Assembly: GCA_011800805.1 (NCBI GenBank)
Contig: MPNW01000276.1
Coordinates: 125,795-178,171, forward strand
Length of the DNA: 52,377 nt
Source of the DNA: Hirudo medicinalis
Lineage: Eukaryota > Annelida > Clitellata > Hirudinida > Hirudinidae
Direction: 5' to 3'
In this document: piece after piece, positions 1-21,800 of the stretch
Layout of the letters: the number at the start of each line of letters is the position of its first letter
Position numbering within the stretch: position 1 is the first letter of the stretch
Translations under genes and position numbers: made by a program
The notes under the pieces: model-generated
What the model was told of the DNA's origin: nothing
Database searches by the model: none
Seen by the model: the letters and a program-made list of their open reading frames with translations, nothing else

Positions 1-208
1 TCAACGAAATACATTACCTTCTGGTACCACATCATAAAATGATGAACGAATAACAGTAATAATAATGATGATAATAATAATAAAATAATGTAAGAATAAT
101 AATAATAAAAGGAAATGCAAAATAAACTCAAATGTGTAATTACAATTCATTGCTCTAGATAACCTCAGTGTTTCAACTTAATTCAAATCAAATAAATTCT
201 GCACATTT

Positions 209-7362
<7,154 letters not shown>

Positions 7363-7468
7363 AACGTGGCTGGAGTTTTGAGTTGAGTTGATTAATTTTT
7401 ATTGAAAATATCTCAGAAATCCTTCACAGTTTTGACACTCGAAGGTCGTAATTCGTTCAATCGGTGTC

Positions 7469-7476
7469 CTTTTATA
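7469..7476 (-). promoter_or_regulatory. Possible TATA box of Tbx2/3
   Basis: The minus strand reads CGCTTATAAAAGGAC, a good TATAAAAG match about 107 bp upstream of the ATG at 7362. No transcription start evidence is available. Confidence 0.45.
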
Positions 7477-7539
7477 AGCGTCTTCTTTCTAGCCATGAGA
7501 TAATTTGCTCACAACAACTTTAAAACAAATTTATCTTCG

Positions 7540-7597
7540 GCCACGCCCATGCCGAACCCATGACCAATAAGAAGACGATCATCGAAATGGGCGTGGC
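7540..7597. promoter_or_regulatory. Inverted KLF/Sp-type sites around a CCAAT box
   Basis: GCCACGCCCAT at 7540-7550 and its exact reverse complement ATGGGCGTGGC at 7587-7597 flank a CCAAT motif at 7564-7568. GGGCGTGGC is a KLF/Sp/EGR-type core. Placed about 65 bp upstream of the TATA-like box of Tbx2/3, which fits a proximal promoter. Confidence 0.45.
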
Positions 7598-8109
7598 TTA
7601 AAACGTCAGGTGGAGGACGTTGTGGCTTAAATTGCTTAAATGGAAGAAAGGCTGGAAAGAAAGCATAATTTCGACGAAAATTGTTTCATTTTAGATTCAC
7701 TTTTAAACGCAGACCTGCCTTAAAAACATCATTTCCCGATCATCCAATGGCGTGAGATGTTAAACTTGAAGTTGCAACGTCGAGTTATGAATGAATGAAT
7801 GAATGAATGAGTGAATGAATGAGTTCGTTAGGAATCGTCTGCTTCCATCTTAAGAGGAGCGCTCTGAACAAGTCTCCAGTATCCTTAGGAATCCATGTTT
7901 CAAATGCGCATCTCGTCATCGCCATCTGTCAAACCGAGTGTGCAGAAACAGTTTTTGCTTTCCGCTAATTATTCATGGAAGAATTTCTTTTTATTATTAC
8001 AGGATGGATGGATGGATGGAGGGATGGATGAATGGAGCTTGATAGATGGTTTGGAAAGATGAAAAATCTCAAAGGAACAGATAAATGTGTTCATGAAGGC
8101 CATGAAACT

Positions 8110-8324
8110 GATGATGACGATGACATCATCGCTGGTCTTGATGATGATGATGATGATGATGACGATGATGATGGTGATGATGGTGATCTTAGCCATAACG
8201 ATACTAATTACAATGATAATTTTTGTCACGCCATCACTGATGATGATGATGATGACGACGACGACGACGACGATGCTGATGATGATGGTGGTGGTGATGA
8301 TGATGATGGTGATGATGATGATGA

Positions 8325-8360
<36 letters not shown>

Positions 8361-8385
8361 TGACGATGACGATGATGGTGCTCCA
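8110..8385. repeat. (GAT/GAC)n microsatellite
   Basis: Interrupted GAT array with blocks of GAC. It gives poly-Asp, poly-Met and poly-His frames that are not genes. Confidence 0.93.
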
Positions 8386-8554
8386 ATTGAAATGTGACCT
8401 CAGAATCGAACAGACCATAGACATAGCAGACCATTCACAGCAAAGAACTTCTAACAGGACATTAAACATCTTGTCGTCATGAACACTACCAGCATGATGT
8501 TGTTCCAAACAAAAAATTGAATGACATGAACGATCTAATAACGTTAATAACAGT

Positions 8555-8560
8555 TTTATT
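8555..8560 (-). terminator. AATAAA polyadenylation signal
   Basis: Minus-strand AATAAA about 125 bp downstream of the stop codon at 8685. It supports reading 8685-8960 as a terminal exon, although the hexamer alone is common in AT-rich DNA. Confidence 0.35.
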
Positions 8561-8684
8561 CTGATAAAATAACATGAATATCGGAATGCATCAATTTCGA
8601 CAACGATGTAATTTCAAGGATTTGAAATGTATTGTTGTTAATCACATCACAAGGGTATCATAGCAGGAGGGCATTTTCAACGTC

Positions 8685-8960
8685 TCACAAATGAAAACAT
8701 CGCACATGCTCCGTCGGCACCCTATTATCGCCCGGCAGAACAAACACGGACATGTTGATAAATGACAGGCTGTCAAGAGCACCGACCAGCATCGGTCGGG
8801 CACAGTTGTAAAAGAGGATGTTCGTTTGCTCGACTCCGTGACCTTTCCACGTGACCTTGTTACGGAGTCCCTCATCATCAGCTGTGACCCCAGCAGGCGG
8901 AAGTTTGTCCAAGGGACGATTAACGGGGACGAGGTTGGCGGACACTTCATTTGCGATCAC
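8685..8960 (-). CDS. Possible terminal exon of an unrecognised gene
   Basis: An open frame of 91 codons with ordinary amino-acid composition (VIANEVSANLVPVNRPLD at the start, EHVRCFHL at the end), unlike the repeat frames around it. It is preceded on the minus strand by CTCCAG, an acceptor-like AG, and followed by a stop and AATAAA at 8560-8555. There is no ATG at its start, so it would need upstream exons, expected between about 9000 and 14000; none could be joined in phase with confidence. I do not recognise the protein. It may be a real last exon, a decayed gene or chance. Confidence 0.3.
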   Translation of the reverse strand: MIANEVSANLVPVNRPLDKLPPAGVTADDEGLRNKVTWKGHGVEQTNILFYNCARPMLVGALDSLSFINMSVFVLPGDNRVPTEHVRCFHL

Positions 8961-10374
8961 CTGGAGCTCTTTATCACCGGCTTCTTTGTTTGTTTGATTA
9001 TAACTTTAATGTGCAAAATATTATTAATGGTTTTAGTTAATAAATTAATTTAGTTAACGCTACTGGTCGGTATGACGTAATATGCTGGTAACTGTTAATT
9101 CTCGAACATCAAATTCAACAATGCATGCCATGATTGTGATTATCATTGTTTGCAATTTTTAACTGGTTGTTGAGAAATATTATTATTCATTAATAATATT
9201 TATTTATTATTATTAATTACATCCATATTTTCAAAATATATTTCATTTATTTACTCAACAATTACAATAATTAAAGAATATAATCTATATATTTTTATGC
9301 AACTATACAACATTGCGTCATTTTGATGATTGTAAGCAAAATATTATCTGCGATATTGGTTTGAATAATTAAAAATGATAATTTATTATAATTTATTGCA
9401 TCAGATTGAGAACGAAGCATAAGTAATGAGAAGGTACAAATGGTTGCGAGGTTGGCTGAGTTCATCCGAGGACAGTTTAAGTGTGGACTCATCTGTCCAC
9501 GTGTTGAGAAATTACAGGGACAGAGCTGTCCACAATGTCAGAGTGTCATGACCCAAGCAAGGACCGGATGACGTCGCCATCTTTGTCAGAGGTCTATTTG
9601 AAGGATGGAAGGATGGTGGAGTAGGATGTATTTTCAGTAACCGGTATACATCAGCGTCACCATCGACATCATCGTCATCGTCATCAGAATCATCATCAGA
9701 ACTTACAGTGGATGCAAATTGGTTGGATAAGGTTGGTGCTCATTGTGACGTCATCACCTTCTAAAGGATGAACTGCAATGGTGTGGGGACGTGAGGTCAC
9801 GCACGGATGGATCCAAGCAGACTCGGATGAGCGAAGTGTCAGTCATAAGTAAGCAGCTACATCGTACATCATACTAAGAATTTCAGACCAATGCAGTCAT
9901 CAATAACCCGAGTACATCCTTAGCACGTGATCGTCACTTGCATTATCACCATCACCATCCTCATCATTATCATCGTCATCACCACAACCATCATCATCAT
10001 CATCATCATCATCATCGCCGTCGTCATATTTCATAAATGCTATGTGATCACCAACTGGTCATAATTTAATTGGATGGAATATTCAATTGGGAATATTTGT
10101 TATTATTTGGTAATAAATAAATAAATAAATAAATAAACAAATAAGCACACGGTTACTTTCTACTTTTAAGCAAGTTCGAGTGAAATCGAAAGTTGATTTT
10201 CTTACAATAATCCGTTTCGATGACGAAATCAAATTATCAAATTATCGTCTTCTTCTACGACGCTTCTGGAATTTCGATCAGAAATTTGTAAGTTTTTTCT
10301 TAATTATAATTATCGTAAAATAAAAAACCTTCATCATCACCATCAAGGCTGCATTCGTACGCTTCAGACTTTCA
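8961..10374. other. Intergenic AT-rich and microsatellite DNA
   Basis: Includes ATC tracts at about 9660-9695 and 9935-10025 and an AAAT run at about 10103-10142. A stretch at about 9715-9845 reads open on the minus strand and ends at a good GTAAGT donor, but I could not connect it to a gene. Confidence 0.5.
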
Positions 10375-10602
10375 CCCATCCAGCCACACATCTGTACATC
10401 CATTCACACACACATCCATTCATCCATCCACTCATCCTTCCATTCATCCATCCACTCATCCATCCATTCATCCATCCACTCACTCATCCATCCACACATC
10501 TATCCATCCATTCATCGACCCATCCACTCATCCATACACACATCTATCCATCCATTCACTCGTCCATTCACCCACCCATCCATGCATCCATCCATCCATC
10601 CA
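10375..10602. repeat. (ATCC)n tetranucleotide array
   Basis: CATCCATTCATC, CATCCACTCATC and CATCTATCCATC units over about 230 bp, a diverged 4-bp array with higher-order 12- to 20-bp periodicity. Confidence 0.93.
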
Positions 10603-10816
10603 TGAGAGACCCTAAAGTCCTCGAAAGTAAAATAAAAAGAAAGAAAAGAAAATGTTTGTTTTCGACGTGTTTCGGTGCTGAGGAGAGATTCTTATTATAT
10701 TCTCTTATTAGACCAATTACCTGGTCAACGCTCACTCCACATTCCGTGACAGACGAACTTCCGCCACCCTATCGTGCCTCGACAACTTCATTACACTGGA
10801 AAATGCTCCACCTCTC

Positions 10817-10915
10817 TCATCCATACACCCACCCATCCATCCATCCACCCATCCACCCATCCACCCATCCATCCATTCATCCATCCATCCATCCATCCAT
10901 CCTTCCTTCCTTCTA
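10817..10915. repeat. (ATCC)n tetranucleotide array, second block
   Basis: ACCCATCC and ATCCATCC units, the same motif family as the block at 10375-10602, about 200 bp away. Confidence 0.92.
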
Positions 10916-11107
10916 TCCATTCCCACCTGAATACCTTTCCAGCAAACATGTCGAAAATGATGAGGATGATGACTGAGGTGTCACCTGGGCTCTTTAATGA
11001 AACCACTCCTTTTCCACAAACCTGATGAGGTTTGCAGTTCACGAGCTGTCTTGTTTTCATTCGTCTTTAACATCTCAACTTAAATTAAAAAAGCACTAAA
11101 TTATTAT

Positions 11108-11123
11108 GTCACTGATAATAATG

Positions 11124-11164
<41 letters not shown>
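11108..11164. repeat. (AAT)n microsatellite
   Basis: About 18 nearly pure ATA/AAT units. Confidence 0.92.
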
Positions 11165-11166
<2 letters not shown>

Positions 11167-11226
11167 GATATTCCGACCAATCTGGCAGTGGAAAAGCCAA
11201 CAGTGGCTCAATTTGTACGCCTGATG

Positions 11227-11330
11227 NGAGTGAGTGAGAGAGAGAGGGAGTGAGTGAGTGAGTGAGTGAGTGAGTGAGTGAGTGAGTGAGTGAGTGAGTG
11301 AGTGAGTGAACGAGTGAGCGAGTGGGCGAG
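11227..11330. repeat. (GTGA)n microsatellite
   Basis: About 25 GAGT/GTGA units following a single undetermined base at 11227 or just before it. Diverges at the right end into GCGA and GGCG variants. Confidence 0.93.
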
Positions 11331-11504
11331 TGTTCTTTCGTTCGTCGTACATTCTTTTACTGAGAAAATATTGAAGACGCAAAGCCATCTTCGTCATCTC
11401 CGTCATCACCATCCGTCGGACTCAGAGTGACAATGCTTTTACGGCACATCTACTTGAAAGATTTAACCCAAATACCCAAGAACCTCCAAACCAGGGCCAG
11501 GCTG

Positions 11505-11505
<1 letters not shown>

Positions 11506-11540
<35 letters not shown>

Positions 11541-11606
11541 CGACGACGACTACGACGACGACGACGATGATGATGATGATGACGATGGTGGTGATGATGA
11601 TGACAT
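11506..11606. repeat. (GAT/GAC)n microsatellite
   Basis: GAT array with a central GAC/TAC block. Confidence 0.92.
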
Positions 11607-12114
11607 AATAATAATGACGATGATTAAGAACAGTAGGAGAATTTCGATGGCAGCAGAAGCATGATATTCTGCCATTACCCGAATAAAGCGGGATTCCCTC
11701 GGTCCTGTTTTAGACCCCCCCCCAGACAGGATTTCGGGCAGGTTGAAGAGTTTGTGTGAGATTGAAAAACAAATAAAAAGCACTTGAGGAAGCTGAGGAT
11801 TGAGAAAGTCCAAATCATCTTAGTTATGCAACGGACTTTAATCAAATAAATAAATAAATAAATAAATAACTGAGGATTGAGAGAAGATGAATTCAAGATG
11901 AATCCAAGAATCATCACTGTTGTCATCTTCATTGGCGTCATAATCGTCATTCGTCATCATCAGTACTGCACGAATTAAGCAAAGTTCGTAAAGCATGAAG
12001 CTGCACAAATACAAACACACGGACAAGTGGTGACATTGCTTCGGAGGCTGGCTGAATCAGATGGACATAGGAATTAGTGCTGGAATATGTGGCTCGCTGA
12101 TCTGTAGGGTGGTG
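11607..12114. other. Intergenic DNA, no gene seen
   Basis: AT-rich, with an AAAT run at about 11844-11869. Only chance open frames are present on both strands. Confidence 0.5.
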
Positions 12115-12130
12115 ACGATGATGATGATTG

Positions 12131-12199
<69 letters not shown>

Positions 12200-12233
12200 C
12201 GACGATGACGACGACGACGACGACGATGATGAC

Positions 12234-12262
<29 letters not shown>
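12115..12262. repeat. Compound (GAT)n-(GAC)n-(AAT)n microsatellite
   Basis: Three consecutive trinucleotide blocks: GAT, then GAC-rich, then AAT. Confidence 0.94.
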
Positions 12263-12265
<3 letters not shown>

Positions 12266-12475
12266 CAACAACTAACAACATCATGGCAGTATTGATGTGA
12301 TGATGAAATGCTAGTAGCATTAATGACAGTTGTGTTGAGCCGAAGTTCTTCTTCTGAACAACCTGAACCCAACAACAACTCGCATTGGTTGAGTGAATTC
12401 TTTATTTATTTATTATTTATTTATTTTATTAAAGTCCCTTGATGACTAAGAATTGAGTGAATTCATGCCTCTCGT

Positions 12476-12685
12476 GATTCACATTCACATCCACAATCAC
12501 ATTCAAATTCGAATTCACATTCACATTTACATCCACATTCACATCCACATTCACATTCAAATTCGAATTCACATTCACATTCACATTCACATCCACATTC
12601 ACATCCACATTCACATCCACATTCACATTCACATTCACATTTACATTTACATTCACATTCACGTTCACATCCACACTCACATTCA
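12476..12685. repeat. (CATTCA/CATCCA)n hexamer array
   Basis: About 35 tandem hexamers of ACATTC/ACATCC with occasional AAATTC, covering about 210 bp. On the minus strand it reads as a Val-Asn/Val-Asp repeat and on the plus strand as Ile-His; there is no evidence that either is expressed. Confidence 0.93.
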
Positions 12686-12835
12686 GTTGAAGAGGACTAG
12701 CGAGATGTTCTTTTTTGTATTTCTTAGTCAGAAATACAGGAGTGCCATTCTACGAACGTCCTTGGATTCCGGCTATTCTTAAATATTACATTTCTGACTT
12801 GTTTTGTATAACTTCATCGTTTTTTTATTTCACTT

Positions 12836-12848
12836 GATAATAATGATG

Positions 12849-12936
<88 letters not shown>

Positions 12937-12940
12937 TAAA
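12836..12940. repeat. (AAT)n microsatellite
   Basis: About 33 nearly perfect AAT units. Confidence 0.95.
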
Positions 12941-13365
12941 GAAAAATTACAAGAATTTGTAATTGATGTTCGTTAATTATATAATTAATTGTATTATTTA
13001 TTCTTATTAGGCGCTTCTGACGCTATGCAAATGGCGCATTATAAATTAACTATTATTATTATTAATCATTATTATTATTATTTTAATATTATAAATAATG
13101 TAATAATCTTAGAACAATAATAATAATAACATTACGATTATCAATTGATGTTCGTTAATTAAAGAAATAATTTTTCTTTCTCAACCCAACTTAATCATTC
13201 GATTTTATATGCGATAGTTTATGAATATATTTGTCAAATTGTTCCAATATCACTCAACATCTCACAATCATAATTTATTTTTTAAAATAAATTTCCAAAA
13301 CAAATTTAAATGCAAATCAAGCATTTAGAAGGACTATTAATGCTTATAAAAGAAAGAAAGGGAGT

Positions 13366-14150
13366 TTCTTTGAAAGGGAATCCTTCATTCCGATTGGACA
13401 GGAGAAAAAAACAAGCGGCAAATTAAAATAACTGGAGTCTGCCAAGTTCCAGCAATGAATAAGGGGTGATTTCACGCCCCAATGACTTCGGGGGTCTTTG
13501 AATTAGAAGCGACTTGCGCAAGAGACAACGAGCGAATAAACACGACTTAATTGGGTGCAGGCAGGCGTTATTAAGCCGGCTGACTCCGGGTCCATTCCTC
13601 CTCGTTTCCACCGCCTCCGGGCGACAATATAACTCCGACTTACACCCAACAGAGTTGCCAACGACCAGAGATCGCCTCTTGAGCAAACATGAATTGCTCG
13701 GCAAACAAATGTTGAGCGATGAGCTCCGCCTAATGAAACCATTGATTTCGAGTCGTGTATTTATGACCGGCGAGTCCTTCGGAAGTCCGAGGGTGACGCT
13801 GCGAAATGAGTTCGCCTCAGTCAGGCGACTGTGAAGATGGCTATCTGTCTCAAGCAACAGGGCGTGATCAGATTCACCCGGTCAAGTGCACATTCACCGA
13901 TCTCCTTGTCTAGTTCTTGATCGAACACATCCAAGAATTCTCCATTGCCGCACTTCGGTCGGCCATTACGTCGCGTCTTTATCCTCCCAATGGTCCGATC
14001 CAACAGTCACCACAATTTCGACCCCAGCTTGCATTATCTGATGCGATCACTATCATCACCATCAGGTCACGCCCGGTTAACCGAGCGTGAAGACGTGGCA
14101 TATAATCTTCAACATGACATCCCCAGCCAGCAAGTTTGTTCAGCAAAATG
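13366..14150. promoter_or_regulatory. Repeat-free GC-richer island, enhancer candidate
   Basis: This stretch is clearly richer in G and C than its surroundings, has no microsatellites, and is open in several frames on both strands at once, which suggests composition rather than a gene. It holds multiple homeodomain-type cores (TTAATTG, TTATTAAG, CTAATGA, ATTGATTT). No protein family is recognised. Its position between Tbx2/3 and ATAT1 fits a distal regulatory module, but this is inference. Confidence 0.3.
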
Positions 14151-14412
14151 AAATCTGTTCTGACAATATCTAAGCTAGAATGTGATTTAGATATATAAAA
14201 TTTAACAATAAATTTAAATAAGATTTTTTAAATACTTAAAAATAAAATAAATTAAACGAATTTAAAATTGTTATTGTCCATCACCTCTTTATTCGTAAAT
14301 ATTCAAAATGTGTTTATGCCGCCCGAGATAAATATATAGCTCTTTAATGATTTAATCCAATACAATTTAGCATTTCGAATTTTAGATTCAAAAGTTCTTT
14401 TAAAAATCGAAA

Positions 14413-17095
<2,683 letters not shown>

Positions 17096-18884
17096 TGAGT
17101 TTGGGCTGCTGTTTTTGGGAACTTTTTCTATTCAATTACCCAGTTGTATACCTTTCTAAAGTTATTTGGAGCTACTTTGAGTTTATATTGTTTTTTTTGT
17201 TCGTTTTGTTTTTCTAGTCTAAATTTGTAGAAAACAAGATGGATGTAATTTTTCAGTGTGTGCCAAATGCTTTTAGCTGCTATCATTTTTTTAAAATTTG
17301 AATGGGTAAGAATTCATCAAAAAAGAACGTGAAACTAACTTTTTACATTTCCATAATTTTCCTTTGGTGGTTGCTATTTTTTTGAGTTATGCAGCCTATC
17401 TTTACTTTATGGCACTTCTTTACAAATGTTACAAATGTCACATTTTATTAGAAATTCATCAGAACATTACTTTCCATTAGGCTTCTCATTGTTTTTCCAT
17501 ACTTTGTGATTGACTAATTAGCTTGAAAATGCCGAATAAATCAAGAAATAAATTATTGAATTGTGAGGATTTGTATGCTGGGTATCCGCTCCTAGTGAAT
17601 TAAGTTCTTTCGTAATGGCATAACATCGGTTAGTATCTAGTAGTAATTAAGTGCTATGAGTCGAGAACATTGCTTTTCACTGGCACGTGACGGGGAATTC
17701 CTCGCTAAAGTGATGTTAGGTTTTCAGAAGGCGGGATCGTAATATCTGGTTGAAAGCTAAGACTGAGAAGGTAAACGAACCACGTGATAGGAAAGGTTGA
17801 TCGACTAAGTTTGTTGTGATAATTTGCGAATTGACGCTAAGCTCATCAGTGCCGGATTTAGGCATGGTCGGGATGTGCCACTGCACAGGGGCCTCCACAA
17901 AGAAACTTTTGTTTTGCTTGTCAGAGGAGGGGGAGAGAGAACTAGGACTGGCGCAGAAAAAAATGATGGCAGCTAAAAGCTTCCACCACACTGCACGGGA
18001 ACCTCTACCTGGGTAAATCCAGCGCTGAAGTTCATAATTCATCTCCGACCTGCAAAAAGTTCATTCTCTAAACGTAGAGGCTCTGATGACATCTAAAACA
18101 AACAAGTGGTAAAAATACATCAGCACGACTATGTTCCTGGTAACGCCTTCTAGTTTTCTCAAACCGCTTTCATTACTTTTAAAAGTTAAAATTTAGTTCC
18201 TGATCATCGTTCGACCGCATTTTTGTCCTTTCTCGGAAGCCATTCATGACGTGACAAGATTTATTCTGCCTCATATTTCGATGTAATGCATACAATCGAT
18301 GATGGATTGGAAAAGAATATTAACTTATATTCCCCTCATTCTCATGGCAGCCAAAGATGAGAAGCTATCTTCGAACCAAATCAAACATTGCTTTCCAATG
18401 ACAAGTCTTCATTATGAACCTTTTATGCAAAAGTATTTTTACAAAGTATTTCTTTAATAAGTTAAATGTTTTCCAATAAATAAATAGTATATTAATTATG
18501 TCAACAAAGTTCCAAAAATAATGGGTCAGACCAATGCCATGTGATCGAGGTTTATGCACAGCCATAACCTACAACACGCTACACAAGTCAAAAATGATCG
18601 AGAACAATGTGCTTTTGTAAGCGATAGGAGGTAGACAACAGCTTGAGTGTGCACGAGAAGTTAGCATTGGCGGTAATTTCTTACAATCTTAGCGAATATT
18701 TTTTCACTCGCCACCTCCATTTGTACTTGCTTCGAAATTTGATATGTACATAGCTAAAGCAGAAACGAATTCACGAATAAATACCGACTAAAGTATTAAA
18801 CAGCATTCGAAAAAAAAGCTCTAGATATTAAGCTATAGCGCATAATACAAATAATTATTTCGGGATGTCTCGATGGAATGTCAT
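17096..18884. other. Intergenic region between converging genes
   Basis: Holds the 3' ends of ATAT1 and of the UBA-protein gene. AATAAA at 17535-17540 could serve ATAT1. No further gene recognised; the open frames near 17716-18042 have no recognisable similarity. Confidence 0.5.
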
Positions 18885-21800
18885 TTAAGCTTCCATTGGA
18901 TCGGGTACAAAGTGGTGTCTGTGACAAGGGATTACACGAGATGTCATATCGCTACCGTTGTACCTAGAGGAAGGAGCTAGAGCCGATTTCACTGTTAAAC
19001 GTTTGATGGCCTCTTCAATGCTGTAGTTGTTTTCTATAAGTGCACATTCGAGATCGTTTGTTGAGACCTGGATTTAAGCGAAAGTATGCAGTGGAATATA
19101 AAGATACTCATTATTAGAAAACATATTTAAATTAAACATCAACTGGTCATACCTCCGGGAAATGTTTTTTAAGAACGCTGACTTTTTCTGTTATGTGATG
19201 GCATTCGCGAAAACATCTGAAATTCGATAACATTAAGCCATCAATGTCTGAGTCTCAACAACATAAAACAAACAGATCTCAGCAGTTCATGATATTTACG
19301 AAACACATGAAATCTTGAATAAGAAACCAAGTAGGATATGTGATTGTTAATATTAAAAATCCGCACATTAGAAATGTTTGTTCTATTGCTAGAAACCAGC
19401 TCAGCTCCCCTTCACAACTCGTGAACTTCAGTAGCTCAAGTGGTTCGGTGCGAACAGAAATCAATTGAAAGCCAGTGTTTATCAATTTGACTTTTCGGTC
19501 AAATACGAAATTGGCATTAAAACAACTTAAATCATTTTTGGCGCCATGTAATGGATGTATTCTAAGAATCACTAACTGTAAATAAAATATTCGTAGTAAT
19601 TTTTATTAAATTCAATTAAATTTATTATATCCAAAGAATTATTTAAAAAAAAAAGCAAAAAAAAACTAGTTCATGAAATTATTTTAGGAATTCATGTACG
19701 TTATTTGTGTCACAGACGTCCATAGTGTGCAGACGTTCGAGTGTTGTGCTTGAAGCGTGGCTTTCATCGTGTTCATGGGATATTTGCCATATAAATGAGA
19801 CTGCTTTTCATGTTGGTATGCAAAGGATACCAAATGCGCATTCTTGCATTGAAAGCGCCAGTAAAACTGAATTCTGTAAAGACTGGAAAATGTGTCGCAA
19901 AACAATGTTGCATGCATGATTAACAGCCGGGCTGTTAGGCTTCACCTTATAAGCTAGTAAATTTAAAATACGGAATACTAGTCACTCGAATGAACCAGAT
20001 AAAAACATTGAATAACTCTATGGACCAAGAAAACCTCACTTACATGTTAAGTGGCGGGCTTTCAAAATAATCGTAAACTTGGGAATCAGACGTCTCATAA
20101 CGACCTGGCATGGGAGCGCAAGCCTTCTCTAATAGTTCGTCTTCCTGGGATATGGAATGACCAGGATTAGAGTGGAATAATGGAGGTGGTAGGGAATTTT
20201 TAGAGATGTCGACCCCTGCTAACTGCTTGCAGATGCAATTTTCTGAGTATTGTTCCAGTCCTTCTGAATCAATACTAGAAGCAAAGTTGGATGATTCAGA
20301 GCTTGATGAAGTCTCTTCTAAGTTGTCGGATTCTTCACTGCTAGGCCTTTGAAATGGCAATGGGTGTCTGTGCAGAAGGGTTTGGTTCACTGCACCTTTG
20401 GGGGGAAGTGGAGGCCCTTTCATGAACTTTGAATTGCAGTGGAAGAAGGTCCTTGATGGAAGAGGAGGGGGTGATGCTGGATCGATAATGGGTACAGCAC
20501 TCTGAGCAGAAGGCAAATGTTCTGATTGAATAGCACCAAAGTTATTTGCAGTTTCTTCTTGACTAAATGTTGATAGAAGTAGTTGTTCTAGTTGAAAATG
20601 GTTCATAGTTGATAAAATATTGTCTTTAATTGAAGATGGATGAGAGTGGTAAAATAATGGCTTGACTGGATTCGGATCTTTCTGATTCTTTAAGTCAGAG
20701 ATTGACAGGTTTGAACGACTTCCTTTCTTTTTTGGAAGTGGAGGACATTCTGACAACAATGCGATGGATGTTTTTGGGAGGGGTGTAGAAATTTGTCTCT
20801 TCAACAGGAATGTTCGAGAGTTGGACTCTAGAGAAGTTGGGAGAGAACGACTGCTTGTTGCGACGGATTGGGATATTGCAAATTGCTTGGATGCATGGCT
20901 CGAACCCATGCCAGATGGATATGACTTGTGTCGACAAGCTGGGATGATCTTAGGGCAGTTGTGCACAAATAACTTTAACTTATCCTCAAACAGAGGAACA
21001 TCTGTTCCATCAGATCTTGAAGTCAACAAGCACTCTTTGATATGATCTCCAGTCAGATTTAGGAGATTTTCAGAATCTGAGAGTGAACTGTGTTGTCGAC
21101 ATCTTACATGGCCCAATGAGTTAACTCTATCCCTTTGGACTTCTTGGACAAAGATGTTGCCATAAGAAGGAGCAGGTTTTGAAATTAATTCATTGTAGGT
21201 GAGCTGCTCGTTAGGAGTGGAGTGGTAATCCTCGTGCAGTCTGCTATCTTCAGAGAAAGTTTTCCTGTCTTCCTTGTGGTGGACCTTCCAACGAGAAAGC
21301 TTACCAGAAGCAATTCTTGACTGGCCAGGTTTTTTGTTGGAACTGAGACATGTCGAGGCATTTTGGGCAATCTGAATTGCGGCGTTTAATTCCTTGTTAT
21401 CTGATTCAGAGCAGGTCTTTATGTTATATAGAGATTTAGCCTGTAAAATTTGCATTGCAAAAATGAAAAATGTGTCAGAATGAAGTGCTTTGAACTTAGA
21501 CTGCAAAACTCACATTGGATTTGGTCTTCTTTTTATCCAAATCATTCATCATTGAAATTCGAGGGGGAATGTCTTCATCATCATCACAAATGGACAAACT
21601 GTCAAGATTTGCCAAAACATTGATACTTTTGTTAGATATGAGACTTGAAGAAGAAGGAGAGCAGGAAATGAATAACTCATTTTCATGTGCTTCATGGCAT
21701 GAAGGGACATGCAAAGGCAGAAGGGGTGAGGAATCACTGTTGGTTGAAATAGCATCATCTCGGTAGGAGCCCATCGATGCATTCTGTGGAACGTAGACAA

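Larger units (their letters stand above)
7600..8684. other. Region upstream of Tbx2/3 with repeat tracts
   Basis: Contains (GAAT)n at 7789-7822, (GGAT)n at 8003-8037 and a long GAT/GAC array at about 8110-8385. Open frames of 120-180 codons here are repeat artefacts. No gene recognised. Confidence 0.6.

Noticed and set aside
7969..8508. 179-codon minus frame rich in Ile/Val, and plus frames rich in Asp or Met
   Set aside because: Products of the GAT/GAC array; all frames are open because of the repeat.
9715..9860. Coding exon on the minus strand with a GTAAGT donor
   Set aside because: No in-phase acceptor or start could be found, an in-frame stop lies just upstream, and it does not join the 8685-8960 exon in phase.
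11104..11412. Ser/Leu/Thr-repeat frame on the minus strand
   Set aside because: Translation of the GTGA tetranucleotide array.
13423..14151. Several 60-144 codon frames on both strands considered as a gene
   Set aside because: Open in multiple frames at once, no family motif, no splice-supported model; better explained by base composition.
18885..21506. Cbl ubiquitin ligase as identity of the UBA protein
   Set aside because: It shares proline-rich motifs and a terminal UBA-like domain, but no TKB or RING finger is present and the UBA sequence is not Cbl-like.
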